Source: Pseudomonadota bacterium (lineage in GTDB: Bacteria > Desulfobacterota > Desulfobulbia > Desulfobulbales > SURF-16). From it: 64,000 bases of DNA. The translations under genes were made by a program, and so were the position numbers. The notes under the pieces were generated by a model, which did no database searches, had not been told where the DNA came from, and saw only the letters and a list, made by a program, of their open reading frames with translations. Shown one piece after another: positions 41,706-52,034 of the stretch. Where the stretch lies: NCBI GenBank assembly GCA_018816555.1, contig JAHIVT010000032.1, positions 18,155 through 82,154 of the forward strand. Direction: 5' to 3'. The number at the start of each line of letters is the position of its first letter. Position 1 is the stretch's first letter.

Positions 41706-42875
41706 ATGAACATGAAGAGATTTTTTCTTTCCACCGTTACCCTTCTTGCTCTGTGGGCAATGGCAAGCTTTTTTACCATGCCTACTGCTGCCCAGGCAAA
41801 GACGATCAAAGTTGGTGCAATTCTTGCTGAAAGCGGCGGCGCGTCGTTTCTCGGCGGCCCGGAGGCCAGAACCATCAAGATGCTGGCGGATAAAATTAAT
41901 GCCGATGGCGGCATTAATGGCGACACCATCGAACTGATCATCAAGGACTCCGGCGGCAATCCGGAAAAGGCCATCTCCTTCGCCAAACAGCTTATCGAAG
42001 AGGATAAGGTGCTGGCTATCCTCGGACCGTCCACCAGCGGCGAGACCATGAGCATCAAAAAGATCTGTGAGGACGGCAAAACCATTCTCCTCTCCTGCGC
42101 GGCTGCTGAGGTTATCGTTAATCCCGTCGGTAAATATGTCTTTAAAACCCCCCAAAAAGACAGCTATGCCGTCAAAAAAATCTATATGGAAATGAACAAG
42201 ATGGGCATTTCCAAAATTGCCGTTCTGGCCGGCAACACCGGTTTCGGCAAGGCAGGCAAGGAACAGCTTGAGGCCATTGCCCCTGAATTCGGCATCGAGA
42301 TTCTGGCGGCCGAGGTTTATGACAAAGCGGCCACCGATCTCAGCGCCGTTATTGCCAAAATCAGCGCCAACAAGGATATACAGGCTGTAGTCAACTGGTC
42401 CATCGTCCCTGCCCAGGCCATTGTCGCTAAAAACATCCGCCAGGCCGGCTGGAATGTACCCATTTTCCAGAGCCATGGTTTTGGCAACATCAAGTATGTT
42501 GAGGCCGCAGGCGTTGCAGCTGAAGGTATTATCTTCCCTGCCGGCCGCCTGCTGGTAGCCAACACCCTGCCTAATGACGACCCCCAGAAAAATGTCCTGA
42601 TCCAGTACAGGAATGAATATGAGGCGACATTCAAGGAACCGGCCAGCACCTTCGGCGGCCACGGCTACGATGCCATCATGATCCTTGCTGAAGCTATTAA
42701 AAAAGCCGGCAGCACCGACCCGGAGAAAGTGCGTGATGCCATTGAAAACCTGAAAGGCTTTGTCGGCACCGGCGGCATCTTCAACTTCAGTCCCGAAGAC
42801 CACAACGGCCTTGATATTGATTCTTTTGCCATGCTGACCGTCAAAGACGGCAAGTTTGCTCTGTATACCAAGTAA
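41706..42875 (+). CDS. livK: branched-chain-type amino acid ABC transporter binding protein
   Basis: 389 residues with AAAAGGAG before the ATG. The signal peptide is hydrophobic about 8-28 and ends AQAKT. The Peripla_BP_6 fold is seen in KVGAILAESGGASFLGGPEARTI, LGPSTSGETMSI and TFGGHGYDAIMILAEAI. It captures Leu/Ile/Val or, given the operon, possibly aromatic amino acids for LivHMGF. A terminator-like hairpin separates it from the membrane genes, which would favour excess of the binding protein. Confidence 0.93.
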   Translation: MNMKRFFLSTVTLLALWAMASFFTMPTAAQAKTIKVGAILAESGGASFLGGPEARTIKMLADKINADGGINGDTIELIIKDSGGNPEKAISFAKQLIEEDKVLAILGPSTSGETMSIKKICEDGKTILLSCAAAEVIVNPVGKYVFKTPQKDSYAVKKIYMEMNKMGISKIAVLAGNTGFGKAGKEQLEAIAPEFGIEILAAEVYDKAATDLSAVIAKISANKDIQAVVNWSIVPAQAIVAKNIRQAGWNVPIFQSHGFGNIKYVEAAGVAAEGIIFPAGRLLVANTLPNDDPQKNVLIQYRNEYEATFKEPASTFGGHGYDAIMILAEAIKKAGSTDPEKVRDAIENLKGFVGTGGIFNFSPEDHNGLDIDSFAMLTVKDGKFALYTK

Positions 42876-42891
42876 CTGAAATTTGATGGCT

Positions 42892-42987
42892 TCGTAAAAA
42901 GTCCTGGCAACGAATTTTCGTGACGATAAATCAAGTAGTTGTCATGCACTGTACGGCTGTCGAAGGGGTTTTTACGAGACAGTCAAA
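42892..42987 (+). repeat. dispersed ~95-bp repeat, copy 2, with terminal inverted repeats
   Basis: Same family as 8701-8794. In this copy TCGTAAAAA at the left end is mirrored by TTTTTACGA near the right end (42969-42977). It occupies the gap after livK. Confidence 0.8.
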
Positions 42988-43000
42988 TCTTACAGATGTG

Positions 43001-43040
43001 AAAAAGGGGAGTGCCTGAAAACAGGCAATCCCCTTTTTTC
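43001..43040 (+). terminator. intra-operon terminator between livK and livH
   Basis: AAAAAGGGGAGTGCCTG and CAGGCAATCCCCTTTTTT form a long stem with an AAAA loop and one mismatch, followed by T6. It should partly end transcription after livK. Confidence 0.85.
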
Positions 43041-43086
43041 TACCTGCAACCAAGGAGAGCTCTGCTTTTCCGGATCTGATGCACCA

Positions 43087-43977
43087 ATGACATCGCAACT
43101 TTTTATTCAATATCTCTTTGCCGGGATAACCTATGGCAGCATTTACGCAATTGTGGCCATAGGCTTTAATATCATCTACAACACCACCGGCATCATCAAT
43201 TTTGCCCAGGGCGAGTTTGTCATGCTGGGCGGCATGATTGCCATCTCACTGCATGCCATGCTGCCCCTGCCGCTGGCCATCGGCCTGGCGGTGATCATTA
43301 CCATGATCATCGGCGCCCTGATTGAAATAATCTTTATCCGCTGGCTGAAGAATCCCTCCGTTCTGCGTATGATCATCATCACCATCGGTCTCTCCATTCT
43401 GATCAGGGAAGGCGCGCTGCACATCTGGGGTGAAGGAGTGCGCTCCCTGCCCTATTTCAACGGCAATGAGATCTCCACCCTCCGCATCATGGGCACTAAC
43501 ATATCACCCCAGGTGTTGTGGGTGATCGGGTCCTGCTCTGTCATTGTCGCGCTGCTCAGTCTTTTTTTCAAATTCACCTCCCTGGGACAAGAAATGCGGG
43601 CATGCGCGGCAAACCGACTGGCTGCCACCCTGTGCGGTATCAGCACGAAAAACATGGTGACCTTTTCCTTCATGCTCAGCGCAGGAATTGGCGCGCTGGC
43701 CGGCTGTGTGGTCTCCCCCATTACCTATACCCAGTATGACGGCGGCACTCCCCTGGCAATCAAAGGATTCACCGTGGCGGTGCTGGGCGGCCTGGGCAAC
43801 AGCATGGCAGCCGTCATCGCCGGCCTGCTGCTGGGCATTATCGAGGCGTTCAGTGTATCTGTTGTCCCGCTGGCTTTCCAGGATGCCATTTCCATCGCCC
43901 TGCTGCTCACCATCCTCTTTATCCGTCCCCATGGGCTATTCGGCAGCAAAGAGGCGGCAGGATTAAAGGAATTCTGA
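43087..43977 (+). CDS. livH: branched-chain amino acid ABC transporter permease LivH
   Basis: 296 residues with eight or so membrane helices. The family signature GYAIVAIGFNIIYNTTGIINFAQGEF is present in the form IVAIGFNIIYN...INFAQGEFVMLGG near 20-55. The EAA-like loop carries MRACAANRLAATLCGI. One of two inner-membrane channel subunits. It overlaps livM by a TGATG junction. Confidence 0.94.
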   Translation: MTSQLFIQYLFAGITYGSIYAIVAIGFNIIYNTTGIINFAQGEFVMLGGMIAISLHAMLPLPLAIGLAVIITMIIGALIEIIFIRWLKNPSVLRMIIITIGLSILIREGALHIWGEGVRSLPYFNGNEISTLRIMGTNISPQVLWVIGSCSVIVALLSLFFKFTSLGQEMRACAANRLAATLCGISTKNMVTFSFMLSAGIGALAGCVVSPITYTQYDGGTPLAIKGFTVAVLGGLGNSMAAVIAGLLLGIIEAFSVSVVPLAFQDAISIALLLTILFIRPHGLFGSKEAAGLKEF

Positions 43978-45041
43978 TGAAGACCCGCAAATATTTTCCC
44001 ATCTTCGTGCTGGGGCTGGTTCTTGCCGGTATTCAGCAGCTCACCCAGATGACGGGAACGGTTTACTATCTTACCCAGATGACCATGACCACCTACTATG
44101 CGCTGCTCATTATCGGGCTCTGCCTGGTAATGGGTTATGCCGGCCAGATCTCCCTGGGCCATGCCGGCTTCTTTGCCATCGGCGGCTATACCTCCGCCGT
44201 GCTGACCACATATGACCTGACACCATTGCTGAACAACGGCAACAGTTTCATCAGCCTTCTTTCCGCCTCCGGACTGCTGGTTTCCCGCGAAAACCTTTAC
44301 GGCGAGGCACTGCTCTCGGTGAACCCGTGGATTGCCTGTATTACCGCCATCATCGTCACCGTGGTGATCGCCTTTCTCATCGGCATTCCGGTGTTGAAAC
44401 TCAAGGGACACTACCTGGCCATGGCCACCCTGGGTTTCGGCATCATCATCTTCCGGGTAGTGCTTGCCACTGAAATCTTCGGTGAAGCAGACGGCATATC
44501 CGATGTACCAGGCTTTCCCCTGTTTCCCGGCATCATTGTCAACGGCGATTTCAGCAACCGGGTCCAGAACTATTACATTGCCTGTATTCTCTTAATCATC
44601 GGTTTTATTTTGCTGCAGAACCTTATCGATTCACGGGTCGGCAGGGCACTGCGAGCTATCCATGGATCAGAAGAGGCGGCCAACGCCATGGGGGTGAATA
44701 CCTCACGCTACAAACTCTACACCTTTGTCTTAAGCGCTGTTTTTGCCGCCATTGCCGGCATCTTTCTTACTCACTACAACGGCGGTATCGGACCTTCAGA
44801 GGCCGGCATCATGAAGTCGGTTCGCTACGTGGCCATTGTCGCCATAGGCGGCATGGCAAATCTGTGGGGAGCACTGATCATGGCTGCCCTGCTCAATTTC
44901 CTCTCCCTGCGGGGAATGTTCGGCTCCTATGATGATGCGGTTTTCGGTGCCATTCTCATCATCATCATGCTTTTTGCTCCCCATGGTGTGTTACGGCTGC
45001 CACTCTGGCATTTTTTCAAAAAATCTTCGAGCAACACCTGA
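43977..45041 (+). CDS. livM: branched-chain amino acid ABC transporter permease LivM
   Basis: 354 residues with about ten membrane helices. The family motif YAGQISLGHAGFFAIGGYTSA is near 56-76, and the coupling loop RALRAIHGSEEAANAMGVN is near 220. Partner of LivH in the inner membrane. The start overlaps the livH stop; livG follows after 22 nt. Confidence 0.94.
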   Translation: MKTRKYFPIFVLGLVLAGIQQLTQMTGTVYYLTQMTMTTYYALLIIGLCLVMGYAGQISLGHAGFFAIGGYTSAVLTTYDLTPLLNNGNSFISLLSASGLLVSRENLYGEALLSVNPWIACITAIIVTVVIAFLIGIPVLKLKGHYLAMATLGFGIIIFRVVLATEIFGEADGISDVPGFPLFPGIIVNGDFSNRVQNYYIACILLIIGFILLQNLIDSRVGRALRAIHGSEEAANAMGVNTSRYKLYTFVLSAVFAAIAGIFLTHYNGGIGPSEAGIMKSVRYVAIVAIGGMANLWGALIMAALLNFLSLRGMFGSYDDAVFGAILIIIMLFAPHGVLRLPLWHFFKKSSSNT

Positions 45042-45063
45042 ACCGGATGCAAGGTTATCTGCG

Positions 45064-45828
45064 ATGACACTTTTAGATATTAAAAATGTCAATAAACATT
45101 TCGGCGGTCTGCAGGCAGTAAGCCAGGTAAGCTTTACCGTGCAGAAGGGAATGATTAAATCCGTCATCGGTCCCAATGGCGCCGGTAAAACCACTCTTTT
45201 TAATCTTATTTCCGGCAATCTGCCGCTCAGTTCCGGCCAAATTTTTTTTGACGGCAAAGCGATCCATGGGATGCAACCATACCAGATCGCCCGCCGCGGC
45301 ATTTCCCGTACCTTTCAGAATATCAAGCTTTTCCCGGGTTTGACTGCCCTGGAAAATGTTATGATCGGGCGCCATACCCGCAGCCGGGCAGGATTTATCG
45401 CTGGGATGTTCCATTTTCCCGCCACCCGCAGAGAGGAAGATGCCATTCGTGAGAAATCCTTTGAGCTGCTGCAACTTCTCGAAATCAGCCAATATGCCGA
45501 TGTGGATGCCTCAAGCCTCGCCTTTGGCCAGCAGCGTGCCGTGGAATTTGCCAGAGCCCTTGCCTCCGAACCCACTCTTCTCCTGCTTGATGAACCAGCT
45601 GCCGGCTTAAATATCTATGAGACAGCGGAAATCGCCCGCCTGATCATGAAAATTAAATCCCAAGGGATAACGGTTCTCCTTGTAGAACATGACATGTCGC
45701 TGGTCATGGATATTTCCGACCAGATTGTGGTGCTCAGCTTCGGTCAGAAAATAGCCGAGGATATCCCCAGCTCTATCCAGCAGAACAAGGAAGTTATACA
45801 AATCTATCTGGGGGATGCGGATGCTTAA
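45064..45828 (+). CDS. livG: branched-chain amino acid ABC transporter ATPase LivG
   Basis: 254 residues from the ATG at 45064 (the tracked 44929 start lies inside livM). Walker A GPNGAGKTT, ISRTFQNIKLF Q-loop, a short signature LAFGQQRAVEFARAL and Walker B LLLLDEPAAGLN. One of two ATPases driving LivHM. It overlaps livF by 14 nt, or 8 nt if livF starts at its second ATG. Confidence 0.94.
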   Translation: MTLLDIKNVNKHFGGLQAVSQVSFTVQKGMIKSVIGPNGAGKTTLFNLISGNLPLSSGQIFFDGKAIHGMQPYQIARRGISRTFQNIKLFPGLTALENVMIGRHTRSRAGFIAGMFHFPATRREEDAIREKSFELLQLLEISQYADVDASSLAFGQQRAVEFARALASEPTLLLLDEPAAGLNIYETAEIARLIMKIKSQGITVLLVEHDMSLVMDISDQIVVLSFGQKIAEDIPSSIQQNKEVIQIYLGDADA

Positions 45829-46543
45829 AATCAAAAATCTTGAGGCGGGCTACGGAAAACTAAGAGTGCTCAAACGCATCTCCATGCATGTCGACAGCGG
45901 TGAAATCGTCACCATTATCGGGGCAAACGGTGCCGGCAAAACCACCCTGCTCTATACCATAGCAGGCATCATTAAAGCCTCTGCCGGCGACATTATGCTG
46001 CTCGACCATCCCATCAACCAGACAAAACCTGAAAAAATTGTCGCCCGCGGCTGTTCCCTGGTACCTGAGGGACGTCAGGTATTCTCCACCCTTACCGTAC
46101 GCGAGAATCTTATTCTTGGTGGATATGTTCAGTATAAGAAGAACAAGGTAAATACCGATGCGGAACTGCAGCATATTTATGATATCTTTCCTGTTCTGCA
46201 GCAACGCGAAAACCAGCTGGCCGGCACCCTTTCCGGTGGCGAGCAACAGATGCTCGCCATGGGCCGTGCTCTGATGGCCAAACCAAAACTCATCATGCTT
46301 GATGAACCGTCAACCGGTCTGGCACCTCTCATTGTCAAAAATATTTTTAAAATTATTGCCAAGCTGCGTGATGCAGGCAACACCGTCCTGCTTATCGAAC
46401 AGAATGCCAAGGCGGCCCTGGCCATTGCCGATCGCGGCTATGTTCTTGAAACAGGGAAATTTATTCTGCAGGGTCCCTCTGAAGACCTTCTAATCAACAG
46501 AGATGTGCAGCGCGCCTATCTTGGCCGTGAAATCGCGACTTAA
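45815..46543 (+). CDS. livF: branched-chain amino acid ABC transporter ATPase LivF
   Basis: 242 residues. Walker [10 protein letters not shown], signature [15 protein letters not shown] and Walker [13 protein letters not shown]. The second ATG (45821, [12 protein letters not shown]) has GGGG at better spacing and may be the real start. It completes the LivHMGF transporter and is followed after 53 nt by the second phenylacetate-CoA ligase. Confidence 0.94.
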   Translation: MRMLKIKNLEAGYGKLRVLKRISMHVDSGEIVTIIGANGAGKTTLLYTIAGIIKASAGDIMLLDHPINQTKPEKIVARGCSLVPEGRQVFSTLTVRENLILGGYVQYKKNKVNTDAELQHIYDIFPVLQQRENQLAGTLSGGEQQMLAMGRALMAKPKLIMLDEPSTGLAPLIVKNIFKIIAKLRDAGNTVLLIEQNAKAALAIADRGYVLETGKFILQGPSEDLLINRDVQRAYLGREIAT

Positions 46544-46596
46544 GAAACGTAACGAGATGTAACCCATATCCGGTTTATTTTATATGGAGGCTGAAC

Positions 46597-47895
46597 ATGT
46601 ACTGGGATAAAGCAAAAGAATGCATGCCAAGGGAAGACCTGGAGCAACTTCAGTTGGAGAGACTTCAGTCCACCCTTTACCGCGTTGCAACCCATGTCCC
46701 CTTTTATCGGAAAAAATTCAAAGAACTGGCTATTGACCCAGATGGATTCCGTTCACTAGAAGAACTACACAAATTGCCCTTTACCACCAAAGATGACATG
46801 CGTAATAACTACCCCTACGGTCTTTTTGCCGTACCGCTGCGAGACGTGGTGCGTCTGCATGCCTCGTCCGGCACCACGGGCATGGCAACGGTGGTAGGGT
46901 ACACCAAGAACGACCTGAAAAACTGGTCGGATATGGTGGCCAGAATTTTAACGGCCACCGGAGTCGAAGCTGATGACGTAGTGCAGATAGCCTTTGGCTA
47001 CGGCCTCTTTACCGGCGGTTTTGGCCTGCATTACGGGGCTGAACGGGTCGGGGCTTCGGTTATCCCTATTTCCAGCGGCAATACCAAGCGGCAGATCCAG
47101 ATCCTGCAGGATTTTAAAACCACCACCCTTGTCTGCACACCGAGTTATGCCCTGCTTCTAGCCGATACCATGATTGATATGAATATCAACATCAATGCCC
47201 TGCATCTGAAATACGGACTTTTCGGCGGCGAGCCATGGTCGGAAGAGATGCGCACGGAAATAAAGAATAAGCTTGGCATCATCGCAACTGACAATTACGG
47301 GCTCAGCGAGGTCATGGGCCCCGGCGTAGCCGGAGAATGCAGTTACTGCAACGGCCTTCATATCAATGAAGATCATTTTATTGTTGAGGTGATTAACCCG
47401 GAAACACTGGAGCCGGTGGCGCCTGGCGAGTTGGGCGAATTGGTATTCACCACCATCACCAAAGAGGCCTTTCCAGTCATTCGCTATCGTACCAGGGACC
47501 TGGCCAGATTTATACCGGAACCTTGTCCATGCGGCCGAACCTTTCAACGCATGACCAGAGTGATCGGCCGCACCGACGATATGCTCATCATTAAAGGGGT
47601 CAATGTTTATCCCCTGCAGATTGAATCGATCCTCTTTGATATAGAAGGTACAGAGCCACATTATCAAATCATAGTTGAACGCGAGGGTCGACTTGATAAA
47701 GTGACTGTGCTGGTGGAAGTTGTTGAATCGATCTTTTTTGACCAGATGAAAAAGCAGAGACAGCTCGTAGAGCATATCAAAAAACGATTGGCAACAGAGC
47801 TCGGTATCGGCGTTGATGTGAAGCTGGTGGAGGAGAAAACGCTTGAACGCTTTGAGGGGAAGGCAAAACGGGTGATAGATAAAAGAAAGTTGTAA
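46597..47895 (+). CDS. paaK: phenylacetate-CoA ligase, copy 2
   Basis: 432 residues with TATGGAGG before the ATG. Same motifs as copy 1: [31 protein letters not shown] and KRVIDKRKL. The two differ in the active-site surroundings (for example [11 protein letters not shown] against [11 protein letters not shown]), so they may prefer different arylacetates such as phenyl-, hydroxyphenyl- or indole-acetate. It is the last gene of the operon before a strong terminator. Confidence 0.93.
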   Translation: MYWDKAKECMPREDLEQLQLERLQSTLYRVATHVPFYRKKFKELAIDPDGFRSLEELHKLPFTTKDDMRNNYPYGLFAVPLRDVVRLHASSGTTGMATVVGYTKNDLKNWSDMVARILTATGVEADDVVQIAFGYGLFTGGFGLHYGAERVGASVIPISSGNTKRQIQILQDFKTTTLVCTPSYALLLADTMIDMNININALHLKYGLFGGEPWSEEMRTEIKNKLGIIATDNYGLSEVMGPGVAGECSYCNGLHINEDHFIVEVINPETLEPVAPGELGELVFTTITKEAFPVIRYRTRDLARFIPEPCPCGRTFQRMTRVIGRTDDMLIIKGVNVYPLQIESILFDIEGTEPHYQIIVEREGRLDKVTVLVEVVESIFFDQMKKQRQLVEHIKKRLATELGIGVDVKLVEEKTLERFEGKAKRVIDKRKL

Positions 47896-47900
47896 TAAAA

Positions 47901-47924
47901 AAACCCACCTGATGAGGTGGGTTT
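47901..47924 (+). terminator. rho-independent terminator of the ior-liv-paaK operon
   Basis: AAACCCACCT/AGGTGGGTTT with GATG loop and further T residues, 6 nt after the paaK stop. It also works in reverse and may end the convergent cold-shock transcript. Confidence 0.92.
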
Positions 47925-47949
47925 TTATTATGTTATATCTAAAGAAGGT

Positions 47950-48150
47950 TTAGATCTTTTTTACATTTGCAGCTGCCGGTCCTTTCTGGCCGTCGACAAT
48001 GTCAAATTCAACTCGCTGCCCCTCGTTTAATGTCTTAAATCCTTCCTCTTTAATAGCTGAGAAATGTACAAAAACATCATCACCATCTTCTCGCTCAATG
48101 AAGCCGAAACCTTTTGATTCATTGAACCACTTCACTTTACCCTGTACCAT
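47950..48150 (-). CDS. CspA-family cold-shock protein
   Basis: 66 residues from the ATG at 48150 (AAGGAG upstream); the tracked start at 48255 reads through the leader. A single cold-shock domain with both RNA-binding motifs (KGFGFI and VFVHF) and the opening [14 protein letters not shown]. It binds single-stranded RNA or DNA and acts as an RNA chaperone. A leader of some length upstream is usual for such genes. Confidence 0.95.
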   Translation of the reverse strand: MVQGKVKWFNESKGFGFIEREDGDDVFVHFSAIKEEGFKTLNEGQRVEFDIVDGQKGPAAANVKKI

Positions 48151-48255
48151 TACTGCTCCTTCATTCCTATGAGGAATCATTAAAAAATTAACGTTTACAG
48201 ATTTCTCATAGCCAAACAGTTTAACTATCCTTTTCAGTGAGGATACGACCAGCAA

Positions 48256-48491
48256 CTCTGACTAAAAAAAACTGTACCATCAATGTATATATCAAATAAC
48301 AAAAGAATTCACGCAAGGCAATATTTTCTTTGCATTACCACAAAAAAACAACAGCCGGTAAACTTCGTAAAGAATACAGCCTGTTGCAAAAAAGCTCATA
48401 AAAATAAGCGGGCAGCAATAAAAAAAAAGCCTGGGCATTAGTAAATGCCCAGGCTTTTTTGAATTTGCCAAAACTATGATCTCTGAAAAGC
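48256..48491. other. gap between cold-shock gene and ribosomal operon end
   Basis: Very AT-rich. It contains the strong terminator of the ribosomal operon and, on the reverse strand, presumably the cold-shock promoter, whose hexamers I could not fix. Confidence 0.4.
48423..48460 (-). terminator. terminator of the S10-spc-alpha operon
   Basis: A perfect 17-bp stem (AAAAAAGCCTGGGCATT with AGTA loop) flanked by A and T runs, 32 nt past the rplQ stop. Confidence 0.93.
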
Positions 48492-48878
48492 TTAGTTAGC
48501 TGCTTCACCTTCTATGGTCTGCTGATAATTAACCAGCTCGAGAATCGCCATGGGAGCTGCATCACCATTTCGGTTGCCGGTCTGGATTATTCTGGTGTAC
48601 CCGCCTTGACGGTCCTGATATTCAGCTCTCAGCTTATCAAAGAGCTTAGCAACAACCTTTGAATCGCGGATAAAAGCAAGTGCCTGCCTGCGGGCATGCA
48701 GATCACCACGCTTGGCAAGCGTAATCATTTTATCAGCAACCTTACGTACTTCTTTTGCTTTAGGTGTTGTTGTTACGATGCGTTCATGTTCGAGTAAGGA
48801 AGTAACCATGTTGCGAACCATTGCCAGTCTATGGGGAGTGGTTCTACCGAGTCTTCTTCCTGATTTCCGATGCCTCAT
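48492..48878 (-). CDS. rplQ: 50S ribosomal protein L17
   Basis: 128 residues. It opens [20 protein letters not shown] and carries [18 protein letters not shown], the L17 signature. Last gene of the alpha operon, 12 nt after rpoA and followed by a strong terminator. L17 lines the peptide exit tunnel side of the large subunit. Confidence 0.97.
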   Translation of the reverse strand: MRHRKSGRRLGRTTPHRLAMVRNMVTSLLEHERIVTTTPKAKEVRKVADKMITLAKRGDLHARRQALAFIRDSKVVAKLFDKLRAEYQDRQGGYTRIIQTGNRNGDAAPMAILELVNYQQTIEGEAAN

Positions 48879-48890
48879 TGCAATACCTCT

Positions 48891-49952
48891 TTATTCATCC
48901 TGATCATCTACAGAAGAAGATGATGCAGGGGGTTCCCATTTGTCTATCTTCATGCCGAGAGAAAGGTCCATTTGTTGCAGAAGCTGCTTGATTTCATTTA
49001 AGGACTTACGCCCAAAATTCTTCGTCTTAAGCATTTCAGCTTCTGTTTTTTGAACAAGTTCGCCGATATAGGTAATCTGTGCATTACGTAAACAATTTGC
49101 AGATCTTACGGAAAGTTCCAGATCTTCCACACTCTTTGAGAGATTGGGATTAATTGATTTTACTTCTCTCACATCAGATTTTTCTTCTTCAGCCTGTTCA
49201 ATCTGATCTTCATTGAAATTAATAAAGACAGCCATCTGTTCTTTAAGAATTTTTGCAGCATAGGCCAGAGCATCTTCCGATTTTACACTACCGTCGGTAT
49301 GAATTTCCATGGTCAGCTTGTCATAATCGGTACGTTGGCCAACACGCGCCTGGCTGACAAGGGTTTTTACTTTCTTAATCGGAGTAAAAATTGCATCAAT
49401 CGGTATGACACCGACACTCTGCTCTTCGGTCTTGTTTTTTTCGGCAGGAGAATAACCTTTTCCCCATTTTACCTCTAATTCGGCGATAAAATGCCCATCA
49501 CCTGTAATGGTGCAGATATGTTTTTCAGGATTCATTACCTCAACAACATTACCGTTAATAATGTCGGCTGCGGTTACAGTCCCTTTTTCACGTTTTTCTA
49601 TTCTTACGGTGACCGAATTATCAGAATTAAGCTTTAGCCGTACCTCTTTCAAATTAAGAATAATCTCTGTCACGTCTTCCAGTATTCCGGGAAGAGTGGA
49701 AAATTCATGCAGAGCACCATCAATTTTTACAGAGGTAATGGCCGCTCCTTGTATAGAGGATAATAATATACGTCGCAATCCATTGCCAATGGTTGTCGCA
49801 AAACCTCTTTCCAGGGGCTGGCAGACAAATTTCCCGTAATTTTCACTATGGGATTCATGATCTACTTCCAAAGGATTTGGATTAATCAGATCATGCCAAT
49901 TGCGATAAAAAGGAGTCGTTTCCTGTGTCAAGATTTCCTCATTTGCCATCAT
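48891..49952 (-). CDS. rpoA: RNA polymerase alpha subunit
   Basis: 353 residues (or one fewer from the second ATG), slightly longer than the usual 330-340 because of an N-terminal leader and an acidic Ser-rich tail. The N-terminal dimerisation domain shows [19 protein letters not shown]. The C-terminal domain that contacts UP elements and regulators has [21 protein letters not shown]. It assembles the beta subunits. It lies between rpsD and rplQ as usual. Confidence 0.97.
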   Translation of the reverse strand: MMANEEILTQETTPFYRNWHDLINPNPLEVDHESHSENYGKFVCQPLERGFATTIGNGLRRILLSSIQGAAITSVKIDGALHEFSTLPGILEDVTEIILNLKEVRLKLNSDNSVTVRIEKREKGTVTAADIINGNVVEVMNPEKHICTITGDGHFIAELEVKWGKGYSPAEKNKTEEQSVGVIPIDAIFTPIKKVKTLVSQARVGQRTDYDKLTMEIHTDGSVKSEDALAYAAKILKEQMAVFINFNEDQIEQAEEEKSDVREVKSINPNLSKSVEDLELSVRSANCLRNAQITYIGELVQKTEAEMLKTKNFGRKSLNEIKQLLQQMDLSLGMKIDKWEPPASSSSVDDQDE

Positions 49953-49996
49953 ATTTCTCTTGCTGTAAGTTCCAAATAATACAGTTTAATCAACTA

Positions 49997-50626
49997 TTAT
50001 TTAGAATAAAGTTCAACAATCAGCTGTTCCTGAATCGGCATCGTGATTTCCTGACGATCTGGGAGCGCTTTCACCTTACCAGTGTAATTTTTCTGATCCA
50101 GTTCAAGCCAGTTAGGTACGCCACGTCTTGCAACTGCTTCAAGACTATCGTTAATTGTTTCTATCTTGCGGCTTTTTTCACGGATAGAAATCACATCATT
50201 TACAGAAATAAGAAATGAAGGGATATTTACGGTTTTACTATTAACTTGTATATGATTATGCTTAACCAATTGCCGAGCCTGTGTGCGTGAAGATGCATAA
50301 CCAAGCCTGAAAATGGCATTATCCAGACGTCTCTCAAGATATACCAGAAGGTTCTCGCCAGTCACACCTTTTGCGCGTTCAGCCATTACAAAATATCTTT
50401 TGAATTGACCTTCGAGCATTCCATAAATACGGCGAACTTTCTGTTTCTCCCTTAACTGAATGGAGTAATCAGATACTTTTCTCATTCTTGCTTGTCCATG
50501 CTGTCCTGGTGGAAAAGCTCTTTTTTCGAACGCACATTTATCAGAATAACACCTGTCTCCTTTCAGAAACAGCTTTAATTTTTCTCTCCGGCATTGCCGG
50601 CACACAGCACCTCTATATCTGGCCAA
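49997..50626 (-). CDS. rpsD: 30S ribosomal protein S4
   Basis: 209 residues. It begins [20 protein letters not shown], with Cys pairs (CRQC and a later Cys at about 26 and 31) of the zinc-type S4. The S4 RNA-binding domain has [22 protein letters not shown]. It nucleates 16S rRNA folding and in many bacteria represses the alpha operon. Confidence 0.97.
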   Translation of the reverse strand: MARYRGAVCRQCRREKLKLFLKGDRCYSDKCAFEKRAFPPGQHGQARMRKVSDYSIQLREKQKVRRIYGMLEGQFKRYFVMAERAKGVTGENLLVYLERRLDNAIFRLGYASSRTQARQLVKHNHIQVNSKTVNIPSFLISVNDVISIREKSRKIETINDSLEAVARRGVPNWLELDQKNYTGKVKALPDRQEITMPIQEQLIVELYSK

Positions 50627-50684
50627 TTTTTACCTCCGTTATTACCGTTCAATAACGTTGCACGCAATATTATATTAAAATGAA

Positions 50685-51074
50685 TTAAACTCTACGTCTC
50701 TTTGGAGGTTTGCATCCATTGTGTGGCACAGGTGTGACATCACAGATCCTGCTTACTTCAAACCCCACAACCTGTAGTGCCCGTATTGCAGCCTCACGGC
50801 CCGGTCCCGGACCCGTAACATTAATTTCAACCTTACGCATACCATGATCCATAGCTACCTTAGCGGCAGTCTCAACCGCATTCTGAGCAGCAAAGGGAGT
50901 ACTCTTTCTTGAACCCTTAAATCCGAGAACACCTGAACTTGACCATGAAATAACATTACCCTGTTTATCGGTAATGGAAATCAATGTATTATTGAATGTG
51001 GATTTGATATGCGCAATACCTTCAGGCACATTCTTCTTTTCTTTACGTTTTGTCTTCTTTTTCGGACTGGCCAT
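50685..51074 (-). CDS. rpsK: 30S ribosomal protein S11
   Basis: 129 residues. [21 protein letters not shown] and the Arg-rich end [10 protein letters not shown] identify S11, which sits on the platform near the mRNA exit. It lies between rpsM and rpsD. Confidence 0.97.
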   Translation of the reverse strand: MASPKKKTKRKEKKNVPEGIAHIKSTFNNTLISITDKQGNVISWSSSGVLGFKGSRKSTPFAAQNAVETAAKVAMDHGMRKVEINVTGPGPGREAAIRALQVVGFEVSRICDVTPVPHNGCKPPKRRRV

Positions 51075-51120
51075 TTATTTCTCCTGTTCAGGTCCGTTGA
51101 TATTCTCAATCTGAAAGATA

Positions 51121-51489
51121 TTATTTTTTCCGGGCACCGGCGGCACGACGTGGTCCTTTCCGTGTCCTGGCATTTGTTTTAGTCCGTTGTCCTCTACAGG
51201 GAAGCCCACGGCGATGTCGTATACCACGATAACAGCCCAGATCCATCAAACGCTTGATATCAAGGGCTACTTCACGCCTCCTGTCACCTTCAACAGAATA
51301 ACCCTCATCCAATATCTTTCTGATACGGACAGCGTCATCATCTGACAGTTCATCACTGTTAAATGTATATGACAATCCTAATTCATCAAGAATTTTTCGG
51401 GCGGTGGTACGGCCAATACCAAAAATATAGGTAAGGGCAATTTCCATATGCTTATTTTTGGGCAAATCAACGCCTGCTATGCGAGCCAA
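51121..51489 (-). CDS. rpsM: 30S ribosomal protein S13
   Basis: 122 residues. [20 protein letters not shown] at the N-terminus and the late [19 protein letters not shown] with a basic tail define S13, which bridges the head of the 30S subunit to 50S and contacts P-site tRNA. It follows rpmJ by 26 nt. Confidence 0.97.
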   Translation of the reverse strand: MARIAGVDLPKNKHMEIALTYIFGIGRTTARKILDELGLSYTFNSDELSDDDAVRIRKILDEGYSVEGDRRREVALDIKRLMDLGCYRGIRHRRGLPCRGQRTKTNARTRKGPRRAAGARKK

Positions 51490-51515
51490 GGTCTACCTCC
51501 TCATTATATTTTCGA

Positions 51516-51629
51516 CTATCCTTGCCGTTGTTTATGCTTTTTAACCTTACAAGAGACCCGCACAACACCTTTGCGCTTGTAAACCTTGCAATCACTGCAT
51601 ATTTTTTTTACAGATGTACGCACTTTCAT
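51516..51629 (-). CDS. rpmJ: 50S ribosomal protein L36 (zinc-binding form)
   Basis: Absent from the ORF track because of its size. 37 codons from the ATG at 51629 to TAG at 51516: it opens [20 protein letters not shown] and ends KHKQRQG. The CxxC, later Cys and His make it the zinc-binding (C+) form of L36. The position between infA and rpsM is the standard one. It starts 3 nt after the infA stop. Confidence 0.96.
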   Translation of the reverse strand: MKVRTSVKKICSDCKVYKRKGVVRVSCKVKKHKQRQG

Positions 51630-51631
51630 GA

Positions 51632-51877
51632 TTATTCCCTGCGGTTGTTTCTACTTTGACTTCTTGCCCTGAATGTTACCCTCCCCCGTGTCAAATCGTA
51701 GGGAGAGAGCTCTACTGTTACGCGATCTCCAGGCAAAATCTTTATAAAATGCATCCTCATCTTACCTGAAATATGAGCTAGGATCTTATGGCCATTATCA
51801 AGTTCAACACGAAACATAGCGTTGGGTAATGGTTCAACAATTGTCCCTTCTACGGTAATGGCCTCTTCCTTAGCCAT
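51632..51877 (-). CDS. infA: translation initiation factor IF-1
   Basis: 81 residues, longer than the usual 72 by a few residues at the C-terminus. A single OB fold: [20 protein letters not shown] and [20 protein letters not shown]. It binds the ribosomal A site during initiation. A 157-nt gap separates it from map, the widest gap in this superoperon. Confidence 0.96.
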   Translation of the reverse strand: MAKEEAITVEGTIVEPLPNAMFRVELDNGHKILAHISGKMRMHFIKILPGDRVTVELSPYDLTRGRVTFRARSQSRNNRRE

Positions 51878-52034
51878 AAAATTTTGCCTACCTCGCTAAT
51901 AATCAAACATAACTTTAAAAAAAATACTGCAAACAAAACAAACAAAAGCCCCGAAAGACTTTGCAGCGAAAAATGAATTTATTAATATAACCTATTTTAA
52001 TACAAATTTCCACTTTAATTATTATTTATTTGTT
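51878..52034. other. 157-nt gap map-infA
   Basis: Very AT-rich. On the reverse strand GGTTATATT could be an extended -10, with no good -35. A secondary promoter for infA and the alpha genes is possible but not demonstrated. Confidence 0.25.
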
